A DNA stretch of 64,000 nt from Pseudomonadales bacterium (GTDB lineage Bacteria; Pseudomonadota; Gammaproteobacteria; Pseudomonadales; Pseudohongiellaceae): assembly GCA_024234365.1 (NCBI GenBank), contig JACKOK010000003.1, forward strand, positions 321,901 to 385,900. The letters run 5' to 3'. The position numbers were made by a program, and so were the translations under genes. Numbering within the stretch: the stretch's first letter is position 1; each line of letters opens with the position of its first letter. The notes under the pieces are model-generated. The model saw only the letters and a list, made by a program, of their open reading frames with translations, did not search any database and was not told where the DNA came from. This document shows, one piece after another, positions 24,375 through 32,768 of this stretch.

Positions 24375-26504
24375 TCAGAAGGTGGTGCGGATCTTCAGGG
24401 CTACTTTCTGGCCGCCCCCGGCACTGCAGGAATCCTCGATTTCCGTCAGCTCACTGACGCCGACCAGCCCGTCGTAGCGGTAACGGTCGCGACAGAAATC
24501 ACTGCGCAGGGTGTTCATGGATTCCAGACGGAAGGTCACGTTGTTGAAGGCAACCTTGGAAACGAACAACTGCAGGTTTGGCCCTGGCAGATTCTGTTCG
24601 ATGGTGTTCACGTCGATTTCCTTTTGCCCGCCCGTAATTTCCGCGCTGAAATTGAAGCCGTAATTCAGGCCCAGCGCGGGAATGTCATGACGGAAACCAA
24701 GCTCCACATTGCCACGTCGGTTGAAACGGCGGTCGGCTTGCAGAATCGGGTCGTAGACACTGGAGTCAAAGACATTCAGTGCGCTGGTGATCAGAGCGTC
24801 CGGCATGCCCAGGAAGCCCAGGCGGGTGCTGGTATCGATGAAGATGCCATAACGAATGCCGGAACCGACATTGCCGGTCGTGGAAACAGGCTTGCTCGGA
24901 TCGCTGGAGATGTTCACCTTGCCGATGATGTCGTCGATGTCGCGGAAGAACAGACGCGAGTTAATGACACCGCCGTCATTGGGCAGGCGGTATTGCAGGC
25001 CCAGTTCGTAGCGGATTTCTTTTTCCTGACGCAGGTCCGGGTTCCCCAGATCGGTGTCCTTGGACGTATCCGAGTTATTGGTGCTGGCGGTAAAGCTGGC
25101 AAAGCTTAATTGTGACACCGCACGCTCGATGGTGGCACGCAGTTGCAGCGACGGGTTGAGGTCGAAGCGATAATCCACTTTCGGACGCAGGAAGCCGAAG
25201 TCCCGGCTGCGGCTGGCCGCACCTGTCTGGTCGATGGTGGAGGCCTCGTACAGCAGGGTGCTTTCCAGGCTCATGCGATCGTTCAGCGTCCAGTTGTGTA
25301 CCGCAAAGCCTTCGTAACGCATTTCCTGAACCGTGGAGCCGGGATTGGAGGCGCTCAGGACTGGGGGCAGATTGCCAAATTCCGGCAGCGGGGTGCCGCT
25401 TGTCGTGGCCGAACCGAGGTAGAGGGCGGTGTCCAGAATGGTCTGTGCCCGTTCCAGCCCCAGCTGCATGTCCTGACCTTCGCGCAGGTTCCAGCTGTAG
25501 GAGGCCTGGCCAATGCGCTCGCGTGTGCGCTTGTCCGAACGCAGGTACTGGTTCAGATCATGGGCATTGTTGAGGGTGGTGAAGCGTTCGCGAACGCTGT
25601 TGCGGATTGCCTCATTCGTGATGAAGAGGAACTGGAAACGACTGCCGTTATTGAAACTGTGCTCGTAGTTGCCGCCGATTTCCCAGTTGCTTTCCTCGCG
25701 ATCCGTCAGTTCCTGTTCGGATTTGGTGATGACGGAGGAATCGGAACCCAGAAAGTTCTGCCGATTGACCGTATTCGGATGGCTGCCATCGGAATACAGG
25801 GCGTTGAACTGAACGCGGTCGCGCTCGAAGTCGTAACCCAGGTTCATGGTGGTCTGCACGGTTTCCTGATCGCGCAAGTTGTCTTCCTTCACCAGCTCCG
25901 TCAGCGTCAGATCCGGTGAGTAGTTGTACTCGGTGCGCATGAAGGAGTTGTAGCGCGGGTCCAGCTGCAGGCCGAAAAGATAATTCAGGTTACCCGCCTG
26001 GCCACCATAGGAGACGGAGGCACCGGGGTCGATCTTGTCGTCGTGGTGGTAGTCCATATTGACTTCCGCCGACAGGCTGGAACGACTGAGCGCTTCCTTG
26101 AGTACGACATTGACCACCTGGCTGGCACCACGAACGTCCAGATCGCCAGAGCTGCCGCGGATGATTTCAATGCGATCCACCTGGTCTGCCGCGATGCGTT
26201 GCAGCTGGTCATTGGCGGAGTTGTCCTTGCCGGCCAGACGCTTGCCATTGATCAGCAGATCGCCGCCGGAGCCGAGGCCGCGGCTATTGCCGCCCCGGTT
26301 GTTGTTGAGATTGACCCCCGGAATGCGGGAAATCATGTCATTGGCGGATACCGGGGTGTACTGGTCGAAAAACGAGGCTTCGTAGACGACAGTGGTGTCT
26401 TCCTGTGCCTGCAGATGCGTGGCGGCAAGGATGGATACGGTAAGTGCAGAAAGTCGTAAAGTGTTGCGAAATGCAGGCTGAAAAAACAACTGCCCCATTG
26501 TCAT
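24375..26504 (-). CDS. TonB-dependent receptor, CirA/FepA-like
   Basis: A complete 709-residue outer-membrane receptor. ATG 26504 has GGAG six nt upstream. Signal peptide FRNTLRLSALTVSILAA, cleaved near LQA. A short TonB-box region (EDTTVVYEASFF), then a plug at about 45-150 with DMISRIPGVNLNNNRGGNSR, DLLINGKRLAGKDN and VDRIEIIRGSSGDLDVRGA. The 22-strand barrel follows and closes with the expected terminal aromatic (KIRTTF). A Cys pair lies near the C-terminus (SDFCRDRYRYDG...EIEDSCSAGG). Substrate unknown: no neighbouring siderophore or vitamin genes. Convergent with the methyltransferase; divergent from ETF-QO. Confidence 0.93.
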   Translation of the reverse strand: MTMGQLFFQPAFRNTLRLSALTVSILAATHLQAQEDTTVVYEASFFDQYTPVSANDMISRIPGVNLNNNRGGNSRGLGSGGDLLINGKRLAGKDNSANDQLQRIAADQVDRIEIIRGSSGDLDVRGASQVVNVVLKEALSRSSLSAEVNMDYHHDDKIDPGASVSYGGQAGNLNYLFGLQLDPRYNSFMRTEYNYSPDLTLTELVKEDNLRDQETVQTTMNLGYDFERDRVQFNALYSDGSHPNTVNRQNFLGSDSSVITKSEQELTDREESNWEIGGNYEHSFNNGSRFQFLFITNEAIRNSVRERFTTLNNAHDLNQYLRSDKRTRERIGQASYSWNLREGQDMQLGLERAQTILDTALYLGSATTSGTPLPEFGNLPPVLSASNPGSTVQEMRYEGFAVHNWTLNDRMSLESTLLYEASTIDQTGAASRSRDFGFLRPKVDYRFDLNPSLQLRATIERAVSQLSFASFTASTNNSDTSKDTDLGNPDLRQEKEIRYELGLQYRLPNDGGVINSRLFFRDIDDIIGKVNISSDPSKPVSTTGNVGSGIRYGIFIDTSTRLGFLGMPDALITSALNVFDSSVYDPILQADRRFNRRGNVELGFRHDIPALGLNYGFNFSAEITGGQKEIDVNTIEQNLPGPNLQLFVSKVAFNNVTFRLESMNTLRSDFCRDRYRYDGLVGVSELTEIEDSCSAGGGQKVALKIRTTF

Positions 26505-26795
26505 GTGATCTCCGGAATGTAACGAAAATACGCGTAAACGTCGTTAGAGGTTCCGTTCAACGCCTGACATGGCCCTGAGCGAATTCTTAAAAAAGGCCAA
26601 TCTTACAACAACTTAGCGTGTGTAGGAAAGTAACAAATTGTGATCAATACCGACGAATTGCCCATAAAATATGGCAAATTTCTGGCAAATGCTCTGATTG
26701 ACCATCGTGGAGCCGGCCGTCAGGGGCTGGCACTTTGCGCTTTCAGATGCATTTGCTCATAATGTGCGCCTTCATTTTACGGGGGGCAGGGGCCT

Positions 26796-28466
26796 ATGCA
26801 GCGCGAATCGATGGAAGTGGATGTGGTAATTGTGGGAGCTGGCCCCGCCGGGCTGTCCACGGCCTGTCGCCTGTTGCAACTGGCTGCCGAGGCACAGACA
26901 CAGATCAGCGTCTGTGTGCTTGAAAAAGGCTCGGAAGTGGGCGCCCATATTCTCTCCGGCGCTGTATTCGAAACCACTGCGCTCGATGAACTGTTTCCCG
27001 ATTGGAAAGACCGCGGCGCGCCCCTGAATACCGCCGTAACCGGAGATGATGTCTACTACCTTTCCGGGCCGGAAAAGAGCCTGCGCTTCCCGGGGCTGCT
27101 GGTGCCGCGCCCGATGCACAACGATGGCAATTACATCATCTCTCTCGGAAATCTGTGCCGTTGGCTGGCAGAGCAGGCTGCAGAGCTGGGGGCGGAAATA
27201 TTCCCGGGCTTCGCAGCGGCGGAAATTCTCTATCACGAAGACGGCAGCGTGAAGGGGGTGGCAACCGGCGACATGGGGATTGATGCCCAGGGGCAGCACA
27301 AGGACAGTTTCGAACCGGGTTTCGAGTTTCACGCGAAATACACGATTTTTGCGGAAGGTTGCCGTGGGCATCTGGGCAAGGAAATCATCAGCCGTTTCAA
27401 TCTGGATGCCAGCTCTGACCCGCAGCACTATGGCATCGGTTTCAAGGAAATCTGGGAGATTCCGCCCGAGAAGCACAGAGAAGGCCTGGTGGTACACACC
27501 GCGGGCTACCCGATGGTAGGGGCGAGTTATGCCGGTTCCAGCGGGGGCTATCTCTATCACTTCGAGAACCATCAGGTTTCGCTTGGTCTCATCGTGGACC
27601 TGGCCTACAGCAACCCGCATATCAGTCCCTTTGACGAGTTCCAGAAGTTCAAACAGCATCCGGTGATCCGTCAGTACATCGAGGGTGGCAAGCGGGTGAG
27701 CTACGGGGCTCGTGCGCTCAACAAGGGCGGGCTGAATTCCCTGCCTCGCATGCATTTCCCCGGGGGGCTGCTGATCGGCTGTGATGCCGGTACGCTCAAT
27801 GCGGCCAAGATCAAGGGGAGCCATACAGCCATGAAGTCCGGCATGCTGGCAGCCGAGGTGCTGTTCGAGTCACTGCAAGGCGCGGCCGATGGCACGGAGC
27901 CAAAAAAGGACCTCGACAGCTACGCGGCCCGTTTCAGGGCCTCCAGTCTTTTTGCCGAATTGTACAAAACGCGCAATTTCAGCGCCGGATTTCACAAACT
28001 GGGGTTCTGGCTGGGCAGTGCGCTGGTATTCGTGGAGCACAATATTCTGGGCGGTCGTTTCCCCATGACTTTCCGTGACCGGACTCCCGACCATGCGCAG
28101 CTGAAACCTGCCGCCCGGTGTCCGCGTATTGACTACCCGAAGCCGGATGGCCGCATCAGTTTCGACAAACTGTCCTCTGTGTTCCTGTCCAATACCAATC
28201 ACGAGGAAAATCAGCCCTGTCATCTGAAACTGCTGGACCCGTCCGTTCCAATTGAAAAGAACCTGTCTTTGTACGACGAGCCTGCGCAGCGCTATTGCCC
28301 GGCCGGGGTCTACGAGGTCGTGGCCGAGGCCGATGGCAGCAAGCGTTTTCAGATCAATGCGCAGAACTGTGTGCATTGCAAAACCTGCGACATCAAGGAC
28401 CCGGCGCAGAACATCCAGTGGGTCGCTCCCGAGGGCGGTGGCGGACCGAACTACCCCAATATGTAA
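26796..28466 (+). CDS. Electron-transfer flavoprotein--ubiquinone oxidoreductase
   Basis: Inner-membrane-associated FAD/4Fe-4S protein that moves electrons from reduced ETF to ubiquinone, connecting acyl-CoA dehydrogenases to respiration. 556 residues, close to the usual 545-550. Dinucleotide fold VVIVGAGPAGLSTACRL at the N-terminus, EKGSEVGAHILSGAV, ADG/KYTIFAEGCRGHLGKE, quinone-region GGYLYHFENHQVSLGLIVDL, and GCDAGTLNAAKIKGSHTAMK. The C-terminus has the ferredoxin-like Cys set: RYCPAGVYE and NCVHCKTCDIKDP. ATG 26796 follows ggcagggg. The genes for ETF itself are outside the window. A lone gene with promoter region shared with the TonB receptor. Confidence 0.95.
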   Translation: MQRESMEVDVVIVGAGPAGLSTACRLLQLAAEAQTQISVCVLEKGSEVGAHILSGAVFETTALDELFPDWKDRGAPLNTAVTGDDVYYLSGPEKSLRFPGLLVPRPMHNDGNYIISLGNLCRWLAEQAAELGAEIFPGFAAAEILYHEDGSVKGVATGDMGIDAQGQHKDSFEPGFEFHAKYTIFAEGCRGHLGKEIISRFNLDASSDPQHYGIGFKEIWEIPPEKHREGLVVHTAGYPMVGASYAGSSGGYLYHFENHQVSLGLIVDLAYSNPHISPFDEFQKFKQHPVIRQYIEGGKRVSYGARALNKGGLNSLPRMHFPGGLLIGCDAGTLNAAKIKGSHTAMKSGMLAAEVLFESLQGAADGTEPKKDLDSYAARFRASSLFAELYKTRNFSAGFHKLGFWLGSALVFVEHNILGGRFPMTFRDRTPDHAQLKPAARCPRIDYPKPDGRISFDKLSSVFLSNTNHEENQPCHLKLLDPSVPIEKNLSLYDEPAQRYCPAGVYEVVAEADGSKRFQINAQNCVHCKTCDIKDPAQNIQWVAPEGGGGPNYPNM

Positions 28467-28553
28467 ACCCGGCGCGCTCGCGCTCGTGTGACTTGCCAAT
28501 CCGATCTGCTGCGGAGTACCCTCGAAGGGTGCCAGCAGACGGAATGTTTCATC

Positions 28554-30116
28554 ATGCGGATATTGCCGGTCTTCCTTGTCCTTGTTGCCGCCATGCAAAA
28601 CCTGGCGGCACAGGAACAGTCGCTTGTCGCAGCGCCCTGGGTCACGGTGAAGACGGCGCATTTTGATTTCTATTCCCGTCTCTCCGATGAGCGGACACAG
28701 CAGCGTGCCCTGGCAATGGAACAGTGGCGGCAGGCAGCGCTCGCACTGCTTGGCCCGGCCGCTCCCCCGACTGAAGAGCCCATCAGAACGGCCATTTATC
28801 TCTTCGACGATGACGGCGAGTTTGCGCTGTTTGCCGACAACAACGATCCGGCGTATCTGTATTCCTCTCCACGCATCAATTTCATCATTGTCAAAAACAG
28901 TGACGCGGGTTTTGATCTGGCCCAACACCATTACGCCCATTTCCTTATCAACAATACTCCGGTTGGTGCACCTCGCTGGTACGAAGAGGGCATGAGCCAC
29001 TATCTCGCGCGCCTGGAGGCGAGCCGGGAGGGCATTGAACTGCGTGCCACGACCCCGCAGGAGAGCCGGTTGGCCCTGGCGCTCAGTGACGAGCTCAGCA
29101 TGGATGAGCTTCTGTACGACGATGCAGCGCTGGCCTCACCCCGGCAGATACAGATTGCGAACTTAAGAAGTGCATTTCTGCTTCAGTTCCTGCTGCACGG
29201 CCATGAGCATGATGGCGTTACGGACCGCCGCGAACTGCTGCGCAACTATCTGCTATTGCTGCAGCAGGGGCGTCAGGCACGCTTTGCCTATGATCAATCG
29301 TTCAAGATGTCGCTGCGTCGCCTGGGGCAGGAGCTGGATGCCTATCTGACAGCACTGCAGAGTCAGCCAGAACAGACTCGCATTCTGTTCCCGGTGGTGG
29401 ATGTGGCTCTGCCTCAGGCGCGTGCGCTGCAGAAAGAGGAAGCCGCATTGGCCCTGGCGGAACTGGCGCTGTTCTCCGGCCGCTTTCCCATGGCGGAATT
29501 TCTGTTTGAGAGCCTGCAGGGAAGTGAGACGGCGGGAGGGCGTGCCTGGTCCGGTCAGGCCGATGCGATACGCATGAGTGCAGACGGGCAATTTGTGGCG
29601 GCAGAGGAAGCTCCTGTGTCCGTGAATCTGGAAGCCCTGTACAGGCAGGCCATCGAAGTTTCCCCGCAGGACCATCAGTTGTATCTGGATTTCGGGCAGT
29701 ACTTTGAGGCGGCTCTTGAGGATTGCGCACGCCCGCTGAGCGCTGACGAGCAGCAAAGAATGCAGGCGGAAATGCTCGGGCAGTTCGGGAAAGCCCTGGC
29801 GCTGAAGCCGGAATCTGCCGAGGTGAATCTGGCCTATGCGCAGGTGTTCCTGCTGGAAGAGAACGATTGGCATGAGGGTCTTCTCTACCAGAACAAGGCG
29901 TTTGCTCTGCTGCCGTCCGACACCTTTGTGCAGGAGCAGCAGATTGAGTATGACATCAGGGCCAGGCAGTTCGATTCAGCTGTGGCGCTGATTGCCCGTA
30001 TGGCGCGTCCCATGCATTTCATGGGGGATGCCCCATGGATTCAAGACTTGAGAGAGAGGCTGCGGGCAGCCCGGCGAGGCCGTGTTTACGATCCCTGTGC
30101 CGAGCTCGCGCCCTAA
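28554..30116 (+). CDS. Exported TPR-containing protein with a degenerate metallopeptidase motif
   Basis: 520 residues from ATG 28554 (an earlier in-frame start at 28488 would precede the signal peptide). Signal peptide MRILPVFLVLVAAMQNLAAQ. Residues 125-149 read HHYAHFL then WYEEGMSHYL, which has the layout of a gluzincin peptidase (HExxH plus a downstream Glu ligand), but the catalytic Glu of HExxH is His126. So the zinc ligands may persist (His125, His129, Glu144/145) without the general base. C-terminal ~200 residues are TPR-like helices (EALYRQAIEVSPQDHQLYLDFGQYFEAAL...KALALKPESAEVNLAYAQVFL). Function not known. First of three exported-protein genes in a likely operon (34 nt gap to the next). 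Confidence 0.75.
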   Translation: MRILPVFLVLVAAMQNLAAQEQSLVAAPWVTVKTAHFDFYSRLSDERTQQRALAMEQWRQAALALLGPAAPPTEEPIRTAIYLFDDDGEFALFADNNDPAYLYSSPRINFIIVKNSDAGFDLAQHHYAHFLINNTPVGAPRWYEEGMSHYLARLEASREGIELRATTPQESRLALALSDELSMDELLYDDAALASPRQIQIANLRSAFLLQFLLHGHEHDGVTDRRELLRNYLLLLQQGRQARFAYDQSFKMSLRRLGQELDAYLTALQSQPEQTRILFPVVDVALPQARALQKEEAALALAELALFSGRFPMAEFLFESLQGSETAGGRAWSGQADAIRMSADGQFVAAEEAPVSVNLEALYRQAIEVSPQDHQLYLDFGQYFEAALEDCARPLSADEQQRMQAEMLGQFGKALALKPESAEVNLAYAQVFLLEENDWHEGLLYQNKAFALLPSDTFVQEQQIEYDIRARQFDSAVALIARMARPMHFMGDAPWIQDLRERLRAARRGRVYDPCAELAP

Positions 30117-30150
30117 GGCCCTGGCGTCCGAGATTATCAGGAGTTCCGGC

Positions 30151-31569
30151 ATGCGATTCCTGCTGCCAATGCTGCTTTGCGCGCTGACCTTATATGGCCC
30201 TGTTGCCCGGGCCGAAATACTGGGCCTGCAAGGTGAGGCGAGCCCGGTTCTGGCTGCTCTTGCTGATCTGCTGCACCCCCTGGGAATCGATGTTGCCCAC
30301 AATCTCAATCTGCGTGAACTGGCATCACGGGAGCCTCAGCGTCCCCGCCTTGGTCTGCTTGCCGACATCCCGCCATTGACACTGCCCATGAGTGAGGAGC
30401 TGGATCTTTGGGAAAAAGCCTATGCTGACGGAGAGATCGGTGTGCTTGCTTTGCTGGTGGAGGCCGGCGGCAACTCTTCTTTCCACGACAACTGGCTCGC
30501 CGCGCCGCCGCTGGCCCGTATTCTGCTCAGCTATGAGGCGCAGGACGAAGCCGTGGTGCAGCGCATGCTTCCCGTTCTGGCTGGACGCATGCAGCTGCTG
30601 CATCTTGCCCCCGGTGAGCACGCGGAGGCGGAGCAGGGAGGGCGGCTGTACGCCGTGGCCGGGCAGCGCTGGGTGCTGGATTCGACAGCGGCCAGGGACT
30701 ATCGCAGTGACATTCCCGAGTTTCTCTACCTCGGCGAAAGCCTGCGCCGCAACAGCGCCTCGGTGCTCAATCCGGACAGTCGCGCCAACCGGCGCCTGGC
30801 CTCCTCGGAACCCGCGGTATTCCTCAAGGAGAGCCTTGGCGATGAGTTCGAGGCTTCCACCATTCCCGAAATCATCGTCCCGGGGGGAATCGCCTTTGGA
30901 GAGCCGGCGGTTTTCTCTCAGGCAGGGCTGTCGCTGCTGTTCACGCAGGAGCAGCTTTGGCTGCTGGGTGAAGACGGTGCCCGTTATGTTCTGCCGTCTG
31001 CACCCTTGCCGGTATGGAAGGCCGCCTACGATTTTGCGGTGAGATCATCCCGGATCGCCTCGGATGCCATCGTGGATATTGATGAGCGCGGGCGGGTGCG
31101 TATCTCTGCGGCACTTGCCGATACTGATCTTGCTTATGAGATGGTGCATGTCGATACGCAGCCGTTTCAGTATGTGCGGCGACTGGATGTGCGCAAGAGT
31201 GTCATTATTGACAATCGGGTTCGTTTTGAGACTTCCGGGCAGGCGGCGAATTTCAGCACGGATTACGAGGTGCGGTTTCTGCAGGCAGATCGCATGCGCA
31301 TTGCCCGGACCCGGGCGGCCATCGTGTATCGATATCTGTCAGACGGGGACAGTGTGGCACATATTGATTCCTGGGGGCCGGATGCCTTCAGGCTGGAGGG
31401 GCGAACGGATTTTGAGGGGCTGGGCGCCAGCACTGTCGCCGCCGCGCGTTATGCCGCGTGGATTGCCCTGTTCCGCAAGGTGCATGAAAACGGCTTGCCC
31501 TTTACTTACGGGCGTTACGAGTTTCTCAAACTGGAGAAGGCGGGCAGAACCACTCCCGCCAGAATGTGA
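30151..31569 (+). CDS. Exported protein of unknown function
   Basis: 472 residues from ATG 30151 with CAGGAG nine nt upstream. Signal peptide MRFLLPMLLCALTLYGPVAR, cleaved near ARA, then no further membrane segment. A helical N-terminal region (to about 200) contains a Glu/Leu-rich LPMSEELDLWEKAYADG; the centre is predicted mixed, and the C-terminal third is beta-rich with QYVRRLDVRKSVIIDNR. I recognise no family, no catalytic motif and few cysteines. It is the middle gene of the cassette: its TGA overlaps the region where the next gene starts (31572), implying coupled translation and a shared process with the neighbouring lipoprotein. Confidence 0.7.
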   Translation: MRFLLPMLLCALTLYGPVARAEILGLQGEASPVLAALADLLHPLGIDVAHNLNLRELASREPQRPRLGLLADIPPLTLPMSEELDLWEKAYADGEIGVLALLVEAGGNSSFHDNWLAAPPLARILLSYEAQDEAVVQRMLPVLAGRMQLLHLAPGEHAEAEQGGRLYAVAGQRWVLDSTAARDYRSDIPEFLYLGESLRRNSASVLNPDSRANRRLASSEPAVFLKESLGDEFEASTIPEIIVPGGIAFGEPAVFSQAGLSLLFTQEQLWLLGEDGARYVLPSAPLPVWKAAYDFAVRSSRIASDAIVDIDERGRVRISAALADTDLAYEMVHVDTQPFQYVRRLDVRKSVIIDNRVRFETSGQAANFSTDYEVRFLQADRMRIARTRAAIVYRYLSDGDSVAHIDSWGPDAFRLEGRTDFEGLGASTVAAARYAAWIALFRKVHENGLPFTYGRYEFLKLEKAGRTTPARM

Positions 31570-31571
31570 GT

Positions 31572-32768
31572 ATGATGCGAATTGCTATGCCGGTTGGCAG
31601 AATATTGACGACAGTTGTGCTGGGTCTGTTGCTGAGTGCCTGCAATATCATTCGCCTGGATATGAACTTTACCGACGACAGGCGCTACGAAAACCGCATT
31701 CTCAATCAGCAGCAGGACAGCTTTGCGGATGTCGACCCCATGGCTCTGAATCAGGAGATCATTGATTACATCGAGGCGCATGTGCGCAATCGTTCTTCCG
31801 CCACGCGAATCGTCGATCAGCTGCAGAGGCTGTTGTTTGACCCGGAGTTCCTGAACATCGAATACGACGAACAGGTGACGCGCACGGCGATTGCCACCTT
31901 TGAGGATCGCCGTGGAAACTGTCTGTCGGTGGTGAATCTTTATATTGCCATGGCGCGGCATTTCGGGGTGGATGCCCGTTTCCAGACAGTGAAGGTGCGC
32001 CCGAACTGGGATCGCCGAGGCGAAATGCTGGTGCTCAGCCAGCATATCAATGCCATCGGGCGCCTCAGCCAGAATACCCTGTATGTCGTGGACTTTACTC
32101 CGGAAATCACGCTGCAGCAGCTTACGGCGAGCACGATTGATGACCGGGAAGCGCGAGCCCTGTATTTCAATAATCTTGGTGTGGAGGCGCTTATCGTCAA
32201 TGATTATGAAACCGCACAGGCCTATTTCAGGAATGCGCTGTATCTGGACCCGGATCTCTCGATCGCCTGGAATAATATTGCGACTTCCTTCAGCCGCATG
32301 AACGAAAAGGACATTGCCGAGTACGCCTACCGCAAGGCCTATTCTCTGGATCGCAGCAATGCTACGGCTATCAATAATCTGGTGAAGTATTACAACAATA
32401 TCGGCGATATCGAGACGGCCCAGCGCTACAGCAAGGCGATCGAGCGTTTCAATAACAGCAACCCCTACTACCACTACACCCAGGGCAATATTGCCTATGC
32501 CGATGGGAATTATGAGCTGGCGCGGGACAATTATCAGCGGGCGATTGAGCGCAAGAACAGCGAACCGGATTTTTATCTGGCGCTGGGAAAAACCTATGAA
32601 CAGCTTGGCAATGCAGAAGAAGCAACGAGAATGGTGGACGTGGCACGCCTCATCGTGTTGACCATGGGGGATATTTATCTGCCGAGTCGAAACAAGATGC
32701 GCGTTGTGGATGAGAAAAGCATTCTTCGCCCCACCAGTGCCGGCATCAGTATTGAAACCAAACGCTGA
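31572..32768 (+). CDS. TPR lipoprotein with a transglutaminase-like domain
   Basis: 398 residues from ATG 31572, three nt past the preceding stop; a GTG at 31566 in the same frame is also possible. Lipobox LLLSAC with Cys24 indicates acylation; the +2 Asn does not signal inner-membrane retention, so outer membrane is likely. Residues about 60-180 resemble the bacterial transglutaminase-like core2 domain: GNCLSVVNLYIAMARHFGVDA with Cys117, QHINAIG with His158, and VVDFTPE with Asp174, a plausible Cys-His-Asp triad. From about 185 to 345 there are at least four TPRs (ALYFNNLGVEALIVNDYETA; SIAWNNIATSFSRMNEKDIA; YYHYTQGNIAYADGNYELA). Last gene of the cassette; its stop abuts the convergent acyl-CoA synthetase. 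Confidence 0.82.
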   Translation: MMRIAMPVGRILTTVVLGLLLSACNIIRLDMNFTDDRRYENRILNQQQDSFADVDPMALNQEIIDYIEAHVRNRSSATRIVDQLQRLLFDPEFLNIEYDEQVTRTAIATFEDRRGNCLSVVNLYIAMARHFGVDARFQTVKVRPNWDRRGEMLVLSQHINAIGRLSQNTLYVVDFTPEITLQQLTASTIDDREARALYFNNLGVEALIVNDYETAQAYFRNALYLDPDLSIAWNNIATSFSRMNEKDIAEYAYRKAYSLDRSNATAINNLVKYYNNIGDIETAQRYSKAIERFNNSNPYYHYTQGNIAYADGNYELARDNYQRAIERKNSEPDFYLALGKTYEQLGNAEEATRMVDVARLIVLTMGDIYLPSRNKMRVVDEKSILRPTSAGISIETKR

